Assembly (NCBI RefSeq): GCF_000759345.1
Contig: NZ_JPZL01000002.1
Coordinates: 434,001 to 498,000, forward strand
Reading direction: 5' to 3'
Length of the DNA stretch: 64,000 nucleotides
Source: Litchfieldella xinjiangensis
GTDB lineage: Bacteria > Pseudomonadota > Gammaproteobacteria > Pseudomonadales > Halomonadaceae
Shown here: positions 34,190-45,078 of the stretch, piece by piece
Position numbering within the stretch: position 1 is the stretch's first letter
Layout: every line of letters starts with the position of its first letter
The notes under the pieces: generated by a model
Database searches by the model: none
Seen by the model: only the letters and a program-made list of their open reading frames with translations
Told to the model about the DNA's origin: nothing
Translations under genes and position numbers: made by a program

Positions 34190-35110
34190 ATGGAGTCATC
34201 CCTTGCCGTCAACGAAGACAGCCAGCAGACCCATGATCAACTGAAGCTGCGGATCGAGGCCTGCCTGGCCCAGTGGGCTCCGGATGCAAATCAACAGAAT
34301 GATCCGGTCGCCTGCGCGATGCGCGACAGCCTGCTTTCGGGGGGCAAGCGTGTGCGCCCGTCCCTGATGGTGCTCGCTGCCCAGGGGCTGGGTGAGACGC
34401 ACGAAAGGTTCTACGATCTGGGCTGTGCGATCGAGATGATCCACACGGCCTCGCTGATCCTGGATGACATGCCATGCATGGACAATGCCAGTTTGAGACG
34501 GGGACGGCCCGCCATCCATCGTCACTATGGCGAGGATGTCGCAATGCTATCGGCCGTGGCGCTACTGTCCCGGGCGTTCGGCGTCGTCGCCTCGATCGAG
34601 GGCATCGCTGCGCCCTCCCGCCTGTGCATGATCGAGACGCTATCCCGGGTGGCCGGGATGCAGGGACTGGTCAAGGGGCAGTATCAAGACCTGCGTGAGG
34701 GTGCGCGCCCGCGCTCGCCGGAAGCGGTCGTAGAAACCAACACATTGAAAACAGGGGTGCTGTTCGAGGCCGCGATGACCCTGACCGCCCTGGCCGCCAA
34801 TGCCGACGCAGCCACGACACGCTCGCTCAAGGCCTTTGCACTGGCGCTGGGGCAGGCCTTCCAGCTTCACGACGACCTGGCCGACGGCACGGTGGGCGGG
34901 GACAAGGATGTGGGCCAGGATCGGGGCAAGACGACCTTGATTGCCCTGCTGGGGGCGGATACGGTGCGTCAGCGGCTAATGGAACAGCGGACCAGCGCCG
35001 AGCGGCACCTGAACGACGCGCTCGGCCCCGGTTCCGCACTCCAGCATTATGTCGAATATCTCTTCGTGCGCCTGGAAGCTCAGCTGGTCAACGTACCTCA
35101 CACGTATTGA
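34190..35110 (+). CDS. crtE: Geranylgeranyl diphosphate synthase CrtE
   Basis: A 306-residue trans-prenyltransferase extending FPP to GGPP, the precursor used by CrtB. The substrate loop GGKRVRP (about 50-56) is present, with the first aspartate motif LDDMPCMD (bacterial DDxxxxD, about 90-97) and the second HDDLADG (about 230). ATG 34190 is preceded by GAGGAG; an 18-codon upstream extension is rejected. Divergent from idi-crtXYIB, unlike Pantoea where crtE leads the same operon. IspA-type FPP synthase is the main alternative, but context favours CrtE. Confidence 0.9.
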   Translation: MESSLAVNEDSQQTHDQLKLRIEACLAQWAPDANQQNDPVACAMRDSLLSGGKRVRPSLMVLAAQGLGETHERFYDLGCAIEMIHTASLILDDMPCMDNASLRRGRPAIHRHYGEDVAMLSAVALLSRAFGVVASIEGIAAPSRLCMIETLSRVAGMQGLVKGQYQDLREGARPRSPEAVVETNTLKTGVLFEAAMTLTALAANADAATTRSLKAFALALGQAFQLHDDLADGTVGGDKDVGQDRGKTTLIALLGADTVRQRLMEQRTSAERHLNDALGPGSALQHYVEYLFVRLEAQLVNVPHTY

Positions 35111-35129
35111 TCGCATCGGGTAACGAGAC

Positions 35130-35627
35130 ATGAACCTGACGACCGCCACCTATCGCATCGATTCGCCAATTGGCGTGATTTCCGACACACACGGCCTGCT
35201 GCGTGACGAAGCACTCGTGCTCCTGGAAGGATGCGACCTGATCCTTCATCTGGGGGATGTCGGCGCCAAGCCCGACGACGAGGCGATCCTGTCACGACTG
35301 GCCGAGATGGCGCCGGTGCACGCCGTGCGAGGCAATATCGATACCGCGGACTGGGCGAAAACGCGTCTACCGCCGACCTTGGACATCGAGGTCAACGGCT
35401 GGCGCTTGCATCTAGTCCATGCCATCGGCGATCTCGACCCGCACGTCACCTGCGATGCGGTACTGCACGGCCATTCTCATAAGCCGCGCAATACCTGGGA
35501 AGCCGGACGACTGTTGTTCAACCCCGGTGCCGCCGGCAAGCGACGCTTCAAGCTGCCTATCACCCTCGGCAAACTCTGGGCCCAGCCCTCGGGGTTGAGC
35601 GGTGCGATCCTGCATCTGCCCCTCTAG
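35130..35627 (+). CDS. YfcE/MJ0936-type metallophosphoesterase
   Basis: A 165-residue calcineurin-fold phosphodiesterase with two-metal ligands in order: GVISDTHGLL (about 15-24), LHLGDVG, VRGNIDT (GNxD), LVHAIGD and HGHSHKP (about 113-119). Small family members hydrolyse artificial phosphodiesters in vitro; the physiological substrate is unknown. It starts 19 bases after the crtE stop and is probably cotranscribed. No signal peptide. Confidence 0.85.
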   Translation: MNLTTATYRIDSPIGVISDTHGLLRDEALVLLEGCDLILHLGDVGAKPDDEAILSRLAEMAPVHAVRGNIDTADWAKTRLPPTLDIEVNGWRLHLVHAIGDLDPHVTCDAVLHGHSHKPRNTWEAGRLLFNPGAAGKRRFKLPITLGKLWAQPSGLSGAILHLPL

Positions 35628-35656
35628 CGCGTATTTATACTCTGGGCGCAGCGAGC

Positions 35657-36331
35657 CTATTGACTGTCGGTACCGCTCGAATGTTGCTGGAAGAGTTGCT
35701 CCATGGTCATGGCATCGTCGGGCAGCTCGAAAAGATCCGGTGACGGCGATTCACCACTCAACTCCTCGACGTAAAACTTGTCATCGAAGCGCAACATGCC
35801 CAGATCGCGTTGAATCACGGCATCGCCGATGGGGTCGCCTTCATCCATCACCGTGATGACGTAGCGCTGGAAGGCACGCAGCATGTCCTTCGCCAGTGGG
35901 TCGTCGCTGAGAACTATTTCGTTGTCATGGGTATTGCCGGTGAGGTCGGTCCAGGCCACACGGTAGAGGTCCCCCTCGATGCCGGCGATGGTCTCGGTCT
36001 CGCCGGTGGCTTCGAGACTTTGTACCGATTCAGCCTGGCTCTCGCTCATGGATTCGGCCTCGTCGCCCATGGCATCGGTCATGTTCTTGAGCCGGTCCAT
36101 CTCGATGATCATCAGCTGCTCGCCCTGGCGGGCAATCATGAAACCATCATCACCGCGCAACAGCAGGTAGCCATGCTCCTGCGTGGGGAAATCCATGCGT
36201 ACATGCTCGTCGTTCCAGTGCACGACCATGGGCAGGGATTCCTGGGCATCCCCGGTGTGGATCAATGCCTTACCGTCGGCAAAGGCGGGCAGGGCCGCGG
36301 TCAGCAACATCCCTGCGGCTAGCGTTCTCAT
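35657..36331 (-). CDS. Secreted hypothetical protein (224 aa)
   Basis: The ATG at 36331 has a GGAGGAA site and starts a clear signal peptide (MRTLAAGMLLTAALPAFA, cleavage near residue 18). The mature part is acidic and partly beta-rich (MVVHWNDEHVRMDFPTQE, YLLLRGDDGFMIARQGEQL). It includes a Ser/Glu/Met-rich stretch (about 95-115). It resembles periplasmic proteins with a DUF4412-like beta sheet, but I do not recognise the family. Convergent with the phosphoesterase gene, 29 bases apart. Confidence 0.65.
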   Translation of the reverse strand: MRTLAAGMLLTAALPAFADGKALIHTGDAQESLPMVVHWNDEHVRMDFPTQEHGYLLLRGDDGFMIARQGEQLMIIEMDRLKNMTDAMGDEAESMSESQAESVQSLEATGETETIAGIEGDLYRVAWTDLTGNTHDNEIVLSDDPLAKDMLRAFQRYVITVMDEGDPIGDAVIQRDLGMLRFDDKFYVEELSGESPSPDLFELPDDAMTMEQLFQQHSSGTDSQ

Positions 36332-36535
36332 GGTGTTCCTCCTGAACTGGCGTGGAACGGAAGCGTTTCGCTTGGGTAATTGGCGAAACACACCGTTACC
36401 GTTCATACACTAGCCAAACCAGCCAAGAGGGCCAAGGGCGAAGCCGGATTAAATTGTTACTGTCGATCGGTTGAGTCTTTTCCCTCGGCGAGCTTGCCGC
36501 GTTCCAGATCGACCTCAGAGAAACGCAGGGGCCAC

Positions 36536-37396
36536 TCAGCGATTCCAGAGCTGGAAGGTAAGATAGCTGCGCCAGGGGGCGGCGGCGTCGGGGTCGGCCC
36601 CGCCCAGTTCGCCCAGCGCCTTCTTGACACCCAGGTCGCCGCCCAGCCAGATATCGGGATGGCTGGCGCCACGCATCTGGGCGTAGCTGACGGTCCAAGG
36701 GCCGATGCCCTTGAGGCTCAGCCACTCGCTCGCCTCATGATCGTTGCCGTGGTTTACGTGCCACTCCGCGAGCCGTCTCACGGCATCGCGACGCGCGCCG
36801 GGCATGCCGAGAAAGGCCAGATCGCTTTCTGCAATGGCGGCAGGTTCGGGAAAGTGCCGCTGCGACTCGCCCCAGGGTTCGCCGAGCGCATCGACCAGCT
36901 GTTGAGCCAGGCGACGGGCAGCGGCCACCGAGACCTGCTGGCCGAGAACGGCCTTGATGCCCGCTTCGAACTGGCTCCAGATCCCCGGCAGGCGTAGCCC
37001 TTCCACCAGGGCCAGGCCGGGTACCGCCTGCGTCAGGTGCGTCTCGATGGCCTGAGTGTCCCTATCCACGTCGAGCACGCGGCGAATGTTGCCTTCCATC
37101 GCCTCGAGAGCATTCGGCTCATCGACAACCAGCACTACCCTGAAGCGGTTTGCGCCGGGGTCATGGTAGGCGGTGAAGTGGCCCTTGGCCCCTTGCCAGA
37201 CGACGCTGCGCCCGTAGTGGTCGCTGCCGACCCATTCGAGGCCGGTGATGGCGCGCTGGGCGAGAAAATCGCACAGGCGTTCCCAGTCATACGGGGGGCG
37301 ATAGGTTAAATGCAGGGTGAATTCATGGCCACCTGCCTGGCGGCGGCGTTCAGGGTCGAGCACGGTCGTCCTCCTGACAATGATGGGCGTCGTCAT
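36536..37396 (-). CDS. alkA: DNA-3-methyladenine glycosylase II (AlkA type)
   Basis: 286 residues, like E. coli AlkA (282). An N-terminal AlkA-specific domain (LHLTYRPPYDWERLCDFLAQ) precedes the HhH-GPD domain: ALVEGLRLPGIWSQFEAGIK, then the hairpin LKGIGPWTVSYAQMRG (228-243) and the catalytic Asp254 in LGGDLGVKKALG. Removes alkylated bases such as 3-methyladenine and starts base excision repair. No Ada-type regulator gene adjoins. ATG 37396 is preferred over the GTG at 37435 by length, although its ribosome site is weak. Confidence 0.88.
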   Translation of the reverse strand: MTTPIIVRRTTVLDPERRRQAGGHEFTLHLTYRPPYDWERLCDFLAQRAITGLEWVGSDHYGRSVVWQGAKGHFTAYHDPGANRFRVVLVVDEPNALEAMEGNIRRVLDVDRDTQAIETHLTQAVPGLALVEGLRLPGIWSQFEAGIKAVLGQQVSVAAARRLAQQLVDALGEPWGESQRHFPEPAAIAESDLAFLGMPGARRDAVRRLAEWHVNHGNDHEASEWLSLKGIGPWTVSYAQMRGASHPDIWLGGDLGVKKALGELGGADPDAAAPWRSYLTFQLWNR

Positions 37397-37520
37397 GCCA
37401 CGTTCGTGCAGTAAAGATAGCGGTGCTGGCAACACTCCCTTGCAATCTCGAGCGTCGCTATCACCTATGCTCTATGACATGAGGTGTCCCCATTTGCAAT
37501 CGACCCGACCGGGAGGGTAG

Positions 37521-39011
37521 ATGTTTCCCACTTTCACCCTGCGTTATGCACGTCTGCCATCGCGCTTCTTCGAGCGCTTCGACCCTGTACCCGTGCCATC
37601 GCCCACGCTGGTAGCGTTCAATCGGCCCCTGGCCGAGGAGCTTGGCTTCGATCTCGAGGCTTTTGATGAAAGCCTCGCCACCGAGCTCTTTTCCGGAAAC
37701 CGCCTGCCCGAAGGCGTCGAGCCACTGGCGATGGCCTATGCCGGGCATCAGTTCGGCAATTTCGTACCGCGCCTGGGCGATGGGCGCGCCGTCCTGCTGG
37801 GCGAGGTCACGGATCGCAAGGGACGCGTGCGGGATATCCAGCTCAAGGGGGGCGGACGCACGCCGTTCTCGCGGGGCGGCGATGGCCGCGCGCCGCTCGG
37901 GCCGGTGCTGCGCGAGTACCTGGTCAGCGAGGCGATGCATGCGATGGGTATACCCGCCACGCGCGCCTTGGCTGCAGTGACCACCGGCGAACGCGTGATG
38001 CGCCGTGTTCCCGAACCCGGTGCGGTGCTGACCCGCGTGGCGGCCAGTCATATCCGGGTCGGCACCTTCCAGTACTTTGCTGCCCGCGGCGATGTCGATG
38101 GCCTTAGAGCGCTGGCCGATCACGTCATGGAGCGCCATTATCCTGAGCTTGCCGACACCGAACATCTCAACCGGCCCGAAGGCGAGCGCTACCTGGCGCT
38201 GCTCGAGGCGATACAGAAACGCCAGGCCCGCTTGATCGCCAAGTGGATGGGGGTGGGCTTCATTCACGGCGTGATGAATACCGACAACATGACCGTGTCC
38301 GGTGAGACCATCGACTTCGGTCCGTGTGCGTTCATGGAAAGCTACGATCCACGTACCGTCTTCAGCTCCATCGACGAAGGCGGGCGCTACGCCTACGGCA
38401 ACCAGCCGGGTATCGGCCAGTGGAACCTGGCCCGCCTGGCCGAAACGTTGCTGCCGCTCATCGATGAGGACCAGGAGCAGGCCATTGCCCGGGCGACTCA
38501 ACTGCTCGAGAGCTATTCCGCGCATTTCGAAGCCGAGAAGCACTGGGTCATGCGCGCCAAGCTCGGGCTGGCCCGGGAAGAGGAGGGGGATGGCGAACTC
38601 ATCGACTCGCTGCTCGAAGCCATGCAGACCGGGCGTGCCGACTTCACCCTGACCTTCCGTCAGTTGAGCGATGTTGCGGCCTCTCCCGAGTCGGAACCGG
38701 CGCTGCTGGAGCTATTCGAGCGGCCCGAGGTGATGCAGGCCTGGCTGGGACAATGGCGGGAACGGCTGACCCGAGAATCGGTAGGCCTGGATGCCATCGC
38801 AGCGCGCATGCGCGAGAGCAACCCGCGCTACATCCCGCGCAATCACCGCGTTCAGGAAGCACTGGAAGCAGCGGACCGCGGCGATTTCGCCCCCTTCGAG
38901 ACGCTTCGACAAATTCTGGCCAGGCCCTTCGACGACCAGCCAGGACGCGAGGAGTACTCTTTGCCTGCCGCACCGACAGAGCGGGTGTTCCGTACCTTCT
39001 GCGGTACCTGA
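37521..39011 (+). CDS. selO: Protein adenylyltransferase SelO (YdiU family)
   Basis: A 496-residue pseudokinase-fold enzyme that transfers AMP to Ser, Thr or Tyr of proteins, linked to redox stress in bacteria. Hallmarks: YAGHQFGNFVPRLGDGRAVL (about 73-92), KGGGRTPFSRGGDGRAPLGP, REYLVSEAMHAMGIPATRAL, then GVMNTDNM and TIDFGPCAFME with metal and nucleotide ligands. It ends RTFCGT; the Cys near the C-terminus corresponds to the selenocysteine of vertebrate SelO. The bacterial gene uses ordinary Cys. Confidence 0.93.
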   Translation: MFPTFTLRYARLPSRFFERFDPVPVPSPTLVAFNRPLAEELGFDLEAFDESLATELFSGNRLPEGVEPLAMAYAGHQFGNFVPRLGDGRAVLLGEVTDRKGRVRDIQLKGGGRTPFSRGGDGRAPLGPVLREYLVSEAMHAMGIPATRALAAVTTGERVMRRVPEPGAVLTRVAASHIRVGTFQYFAARGDVDGLRALADHVMERHYPELADTEHLNRPEGERYLALLEAIQKRQARLIAKWMGVGFIHGVMNTDNMTVSGETIDFGPCAFMESYDPRTVFSSIDEGGRYAYGNQPGIGQWNLARLAETLLPLIDEDQEQAIARATQLLESYSAHFEAEKHWVMRAKLGLAREEEGDGELIDSLLEAMQTGRADFTLTFRQLSDVAASPESEPALLELFERPEVMQAWLGQWRERLTRESVGLDAIAARMRESNPRYIPRNHRVQEALEAADRGDFAPFETLRQILARPFDDQPGREEYSLPAAPTERVFRTFCGT

Positions 39012-39143
39012 AGAGCCCAGGGGAAGGACGAAAGTCGTACGTGGGGCATCGTTGTGGCATTTCGCTGGCCGCGTAAACTAGCGAGACACTATTCATGACG
39101 ACTCATAACGACAACCGGCGATAACGACAACAGGAGCCGCCCC

Positions 39144-40643
<1,500 letters not shown>

Positions 40644-40676
40644 GCCTGGCCCTAGGTGATGGGCGATCGCAAGACC

Positions 40677-40703
40677 ACGGCCCCGTCTTTCAGGCGGGGC
40701 CGT
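40677..40703 (+). terminator. Hairpin after mmsA
   Basis: ACGGCCCCG (40677-40685) and CGGGGCCGT (40695-40703) form a perfect 9-bp G+C-rich stem with a 9-base loop, 34 bases after the mmsA stop. The following sequence is only mildly T-rich. Confidence 0.6.
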
Positions 40704-40784
40704 TGCGTTGACGAACCCGCAACGTCTGAGTAGGAAAACAGGGGTAAACTGGCGCAACGCAGGGATCGTTCCGCCGGAGCCGTC

Positions 40785-42653
40785 GTGATTCGTAACCTTC
40801 TTTCGTTGCCTCCCGTGATGGTCGCGGTGTGCTGGTCCTTGTGGCTGGGGCTTCTACCATCGCTAGCCCAGGCCGCCATCTCGATTGCCGAATCGCCCGA
40901 CGACCTCAACCCCAGCCCACGGGTCGAATTGCTGGAAGACCCTGAGCGAAGGTACTCGATCGAATCACTGCTGGAAGGGTGCCAGGCCCTCTCCTGGCAG
41001 GATTCCGAGCAGGAGGCGCTCAACTTCAGCTTCTCCGGATCGGCCTGGTGGGTGCGCTTCGAGCTGGTCAACGATACCTCGGGCCCGGTACGCCGACTGC
41101 TGGAACTGGCCATGCCGATGCACGACTATCTCGATGCCTGGGTGGTGAATGACGGCGGGGCGGTGGTGCAATCCTGGCAAACCGGCGATCGACGCGGTTT
41201 CGATTCGCGTCCAGTGGCGCATCGCACCTTCGTGTTTCCGCTCTATCTGGCCCCGGGCGAGGCGTATAGCGTCCTGTTGCGGCTGGATACGCATGACGGT
41301 CTGTTCGACGCCACCCCCCTCTACCTGATGGAAGATGAGCGCTTCCTCGCGAAGAGCCAACGCGAACTGATGGCCTTCAGCCTCTACTTCGGCGCGTTGC
41401 TCGCGCTCATGATCTACAACCTGCTGCTGTTCCTGGCGACGCGGGAGCGCATCCTGCTGCATTATGTCGTGTATCTCGGGTCGTTCTTCCTGTTGATGTT
41501 CCTGTCCCGGGGCTTTGCCTTTCAGTACTGGTGGCCAAACTGGCCGACGTTCAACAACCAGCTGGTGCCGGTGAATATCGGTCTGTTCGCGGTGGCATTG
41601 GCCATCTTCAGTGACAGTTATCTCAACCTGCCTCGGCATTCCCCCCGGCTTTCAAGCGTCGTACGTTGGGTCGCCTTTCTGAGTATCGTGTCGACCCTGC
41701 CCGCGCTATGGGGGAACTATGGGCCACTGTTCCTCCTGATCATTCCCTCGGCCATCCTGTTATCGATGTCGCTGCTGGTCCTGGCCGCCTGGCGAAGCTG
41801 GCGGGGCGACATCTTGGCGCGCCTCTATCTGGTGGCATGGTCGGTGTTGCTGGTCGGTATCACCCTTTACCTGCTGCGGGTGGCCGGCGTTCTGCCTTAT
41901 AACCTCATTACCGAATATGCCATTCAGGTAGGGTCGAGCATCGAGTTCCTGCTGCTTGCCCTGGGCCTGGCCTGGAAAATCAATCGGCTCAAGAACGACA
42001 AGATCGCCGCCGAGCGTGCCACCCTCGAGATGCAGCGCTTGGCCAACCAGCGGCTCGAGGAGCAGGTCATGGCACGCACGCTCGCCCTCGAAGAGGCCAA
42101 TCGGCAGCTGGTCGACATGGCACGTACCGACCCCTTGACCGGGTTGCTCAACCGGCGCCAGTTCGGCGAATGCCTCGACGAGGAGCTCCGGCGAAGCGGC
42201 CGGAGCGGTCAACCGTTGCTGTTTGCGGTCATGGATATCGATGCCTTCAAGACGTACAACGACACCTACGGCCATCAGGCGGGGGATGAGGTTCTGGTTC
42301 GTGTCGCAGCGCTGTTGCACACGCACTTTCGACGCTCGGGCGACCGGCTGTTTCGTCTGGGTGGCGAGGAATTCGGCTTACTGTTCGAGGCCGATAGCCT
42401 GGAAGCGGGCTACGAGGCCCTGGAACGATTCCGTGCCTCGCTCGAGGCGCTGGGTATAACCCATCGGGGCGCTGCCCATGGGGTGATCACGGCATCCTTC
42501 GGTCTGGTGACCTGTGAGGATCAAAGCCAGATCGTCGATGCCCAGTCGCTTTACTTCCAGGCCGATCAGGCCATGTATGAAGCCAAGGCCCAATCACGCA
42601 ACCGTATCGTGACGCGCCATCTGGCAAGCGCCCGGGAGGGCCTGGCCGAGTGA
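40785..42653 (+). CDS. 7TMR-DISM diguanylate cyclase
   Basis: 622 residues. A signal peptide (to about 31) leads into a periplasmic 7TMR-DISMED2-type sensor (about 32-195, including GSAWWVRFELVND). Seven membrane helices follow (about 198-395), then a coiled-coil (about 400-440) and a GGDEF domain with RTDPLTGLLNRRQFG and GGEEF at 526-530. An RSGD inhibitory site sits five residues earlier. Predicted to make c-di-GMP in response to a carbohydrate or other periplasmic ligand. GTG start with GGAG nearby. A single gene between mmsA and an unknown convergent gene. Confidence 0.9.
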   Translation: MIRNLLSLPPVMVAVCWSLWLGLLPSLAQAAISIAESPDDLNPSPRVELLEDPERRYSIESLLEGCQALSWQDSEQEALNFSFSGSAWWVRFELVNDTSGPVRRLLELAMPMHDYLDAWVVNDGGAVVQSWQTGDRRGFDSRPVAHRTFVFPLYLAPGEAYSVLLRLDTHDGLFDATPLYLMEDERFLAKSQRELMAFSLYFGALLALMIYNLLLFLATRERILLHYVVYLGSFFLLMFLSRGFAFQYWWPNWPTFNNQLVPVNIGLFAVALAIFSDSYLNLPRHSPRLSSVVRWVAFLSIVSTLPALWGNYGPLFLLIIPSAILLSMSLLVLAAWRSWRGDILARLYLVAWSVLLVGITLYLLRVAGVLPYNLITEYAIQVGSSIEFLLLALGLAWKINRLKNDKIAAERATLEMQRLANQRLEEQVMARTLALEEANRQLVDMARTDPLTGLLNRRQFGECLDEELRRSGRSGQPLLFAVMDIDAFKTYNDTYGHQAGDEVLVRVAALLHTHFRRSGDRLFRLGGEEFGLLFEADSLEAGYEALERFRASLEALGITHRGAAHGVITASFGLVTCEDQSQIVDAQSLYFQADQAMYEAKAQSRNRIVTRHLASAREGLAE

Positions 42654-42717
42654 GAGAGTGGGCTGCTCGTCCTGCCGGAGCTGCGCTGACCGCCATCGCC
42701 CCGGCACCAGAGCGTAC

Positions 42718-43389
42718 CTAGGCCAGATGACTCTCCAGGCATGTCACCAGCGTATCCAACTGGCCTTCATGAACCAGAATGAGCGTGGGGCGATTGCTGT
42801 CGGGGTCGGGCGGTACGCAGATGGCGAATTCGCACACATCGAGATGGAACTCATGGATCTCGAGAGGGCCCTCTGGCGTGTCGCAGTGAATCGAACGGTA
42901 GCTATCGTCCTCACCGTAAACCAGGCGGTGATAGACCTTGAAGAAGGTATAGAGCGTCAGGCCGCCTTCGAAGCTCGGCCAGCGGGCTGGATTCAGCCGG
43001 ATGGTATCGTCGATCTGCTGTCCCGAGTCGCGGGCGCGGGCGATCGCGGTATCGCGGGGCTGGGCCAGTAACGAGACGTTATTGCGGGGCAGGGCCATAT
43101 CCCGCTCGATGCTGGCCCGGTAATCGGCCTTGACGGGCGTCAGGTCGGCCAGGCTTCGCAGGGGGTGGTCGCAGTGAACCAGCGCTTCGGGGGTATCGTC
43201 GCCGTTTTCCCATCCATACAGGACCCGCAGCTTCAGCAAGCCTTCGTCCAGGGGCTTGCTGAGCAGGGCGCGCAGCGCCACGTCCAGGTGCAGCTTGCGC
43301 TCCAGTACGCCGTTCTCGAACGCCTCGTAAGGGGCGGCGAAGATCGCGTGCAATCGGCCTGGCGCATGTTCCTTGGCTTCGTTGTACAT
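42718..43389 (-). CDS. Hypothetical protein (223 aa)
   Basis: A soluble protein I do not recognise. From ATG 43389 (good AGGGA site) it reads YNEAKEHAPGRLHAIFAAPY, VLYGWENGDDTPEALVH, WPSFEGGLTLYTFFKVYHRL and ends LILVHEGQLDTLVTCLESHL. The composition (acid-rich, regular codon use) supports a real gene. No signal peptide or membrane helices. An ATG at 43422 lacks a ribosome site. Divergent from the TPP-riboswitch gene, with nothing linking them functionally. Confidence 0.65.
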   Translation of the reverse strand: MYNEAKEHAPGRLHAIFAAPYEAFENGVLERKLHLDVALRALLSKPLDEGLLKLRVLYGWENGDDTPEALVHCDHPLRSLADLTPVKADYRASIERDMALPRNNVSLLAQPRDTAIARARDSGQQIDDTIRLNPARWPSFEGGLTLYTFFKVYHRLVYGEDDSYRSIHCDTPEGPLEIHEFHLDVCEFAICVPPDPDSNRPTLILVHEGQLDTLVTCLESHLA

Positions 43390-43493
43390 GGTGTCCCTGC
43401 TTTTTTCGAGTAGTTTCGCCATTATGTCAGTTTGGGTTTTATAAACCAGTTTATTGACAAGCGTTCTTAAACGTAGAATGTCCTTTCATTCAC

Positions 43494-43590
43494 CTGTCGC
43501 CAGGGGAGTCCCGTCACGCTGACCGGACTGAGAGTGCGCCATCAGCGCAGACCCTGGAACCTGATCCGGTTGATACCGGCGGAGGAAGTG
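43494..43590 (+). ncRNA. TPP riboswitch (THI element)
   Basis: Conserved THI sequence elements appear in order: CCAGGGGAGTCCCG (P2 region), CTGAGAGTG (pyrimidine-sensing loop CUGAGA), then ACCCTGGAACCTGATCCGG and TTGATACCGGCGGAGG (the GAACCTGATC-GG-TT-ATACC diphosphate-binding part). The ribosome site GGAGGAAG (43581-43588) is in the 3' closing strand and the ATG is at 43595. Thiamine diphosphate binding should therefore hide the ribosome site and stop translation of the downstream transporter. A TTGACA is at 43454-43459 and TAGAAT at 43474-43479, but their 14-base spacing is short. Confidence 0.93.
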
Positions 43591-43594
43591 CGAC

Positions 43595-44995
43595 ATGCCC
43601 TACCTGACGTCTGCCGCGCTGGGCGCGGCCCTGCTGTTGTTCGCCTTTCTGGGGCTTCGGGCGCGCCGCGCCGACGGCGCCCTCGATGACTACATGACCG
43701 CTCGCAATTCCCAGACGGCCTCGACCCTGGGGTTGTCGTTCCTGGCCTCCGGCATGGGGGCCTGGATCCTGTTCGCCCCGCCTGAAGTGGGGGCCTTCGT
43801 GGGGCCGGTGGGGCTGGCTGGCTATGCCATCGGGGCCGCCCTGCCATTTCTCGTCTTTGCTTTGCTGGGCCCCTCGATCCGCCGCTTCCTGCCTGAAGGC
43901 AGAAGCGTTGGCGAATTCGCCCAACGCCGCTACGGTCAGGGTGTGCGCCGATATGTCTCGCTGATCTCGATACTGTACATGGCGATTTTCCTGGCGGCGG
44001 AGCTCACCGCCATTGGCGGCATTACCGCCTTGCTCTCGGGGGTTCCCGGCAGCGCCGTCGTGGTTGGGGTGGCCCTGACGACGCTGCTCTACACCGCCCT
44101 GGGTGGCTTGCGGGCAAGCCTGGCCACCGACCGTTGGCAGGCATGGCTGCTGATCGGTTTGCTGGTCGTGGTCGGTGGGGTCGGCTGGCAGCGGCTTCCC
44201 TCGCTGCCGACCGACGCAGCGATCCCCGGCATTCCCGTCGCGAGCGCCCTGAGCGTTGCCTTGACACTGGTCATCGCGGTGACGGCCGCCAACCTGTTTC
44301 ACCAGGGCTATTGGCAGCGGGTGTGGGCCGCGAAGACCGGCCAGGCACTGGGGCGCGGCGCGCTGCTGGGCGGTGCGACGACCGTTATCGTGGTGGCCGT
44401 CGTGGGAGGGCTGGGCATTCTCGCGGCCATGTCGGGTACGCCGCTGGGCGAGCCGCCGATGCCGTTCTTCGCGCTACTGAGCGAGGCGCCACCTGCCTTG
44501 TCGCTGCTGGGGCTGGTACTAGCGGTCACCTTGGTCGCCTCGAGCGTGGATACCCTGCAGAACGGCATCGCGTCACTGGCGGTCAGCGAAGGGGAGGGCA
44601 GCCACCGTCAGGTCTCGTTGACCACGGCCCGCTGGATTACGGTGCTCATCATGCTGCCGGTGGTGCTCGTGGCGCTGCAGGGGCTGTCTGTCCTGCGCCT
44701 GTTTCTGATCGCCGATCTACTTTGCGCCACGGCGGTGGTGCCGGTGCTGTTGGGTCTATGGTCTCGCATGACCACAGGTGCCGCGGTTGCCGGAGGCATT
44801 GCCGGCCTGGTGGGCGCCATCATCCCCGGCTGGGTAGCCCAGGGGAGCCTGGCGGCAGGTGTGTTGACGGCGAGCTTCCCGGGGGGCGTGCCCACCCTGG
44901 GACCGTTTCTGGCGGCACTGGTCGCATCGACTGCAGTGAGCCTGCTGGTCGCCTGGTGGCGGCCGGCCATGTCACGGCCGGCCCGGGTCTATTGA
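43595..44995 (+). CDS. SSS-family symporter under TPP control (ThiV-like thiamine or precursor uptake)
   Basis: A 466-residue sodium:solute symporter with about 13 membrane segments. Typical SSS features: RNSQTASTLGLSFLASGMGA, PEGRSVGEFAQRRYGQGVRR, LYTALGGLRASLATDRWQAW and FHQGYWQRVWAAKTGQALGR. The family includes PanF and proline carriers, but the TPP riboswitch in the leader means it is shut off when thiamine diphosphate is high. That points to uptake of thiamine or of a pyrimidine or thiazole precursor, as proposed for ThiV. No thi biosynthetic gene is beside it. Substrate inferred. Confidence 0.85.
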   Translation: MPYLTSAALGAALLLFAFLGLRARRADGALDDYMTARNSQTASTLGLSFLASGMGAWILFAPPEVGAFVGPVGLAGYAIGAALPFLVFALLGPSIRRFLPEGRSVGEFAQRRYGQGVRRYVSLISILYMAIFLAAELTAIGGITALLSGVPGSAVVVGVALTTLLYTALGGLRASLATDRWQAWLLIGLLVVVGGVGWQRLPSLPTDAAIPGIPVASALSVALTLVIAVTAANLFHQGYWQRVWAAKTGQALGRGALLGGATTVIVVAVVGGLGILAAMSGTPLGEPPMPFFALLSEAPPALSLLGLVLAVTLVASSVDTLQNGIASLAVSEGEGSHRQVSLTTARWITVLIMLPVVLVALQGLSVLRLFLIADLLCATAVVPVLLGLWSRMTTGAAVAGGIAGLVGAIIPGWVAQGSLAAGVLTASFPGGVPTLGPFLAALVASTAVSLLVAWWRPAMSRPARVY

Positions 44996-45078
44996 TGCGC
45001 TTGCAAGCCCGCGGAACGACGCCCACCCTGTAAAGCGAAACGTCGACTAAAGACGAAGTGCTTGAGAAGGGGAAACGC

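Noticed and set aside
36457-36535. Minus-strand reading WPLRFSEVDLERGKLAEG beyond the alkA stop
   Set aside because: Looks protein-like for about 25 codons but matches no AlkA tail and has no start; too short to call.
37946-37955. GGGTATACCC inside selO as another GntR operator
   Set aside because: Two mismatches from TGGTATACCA and unrelated location; likely chance.
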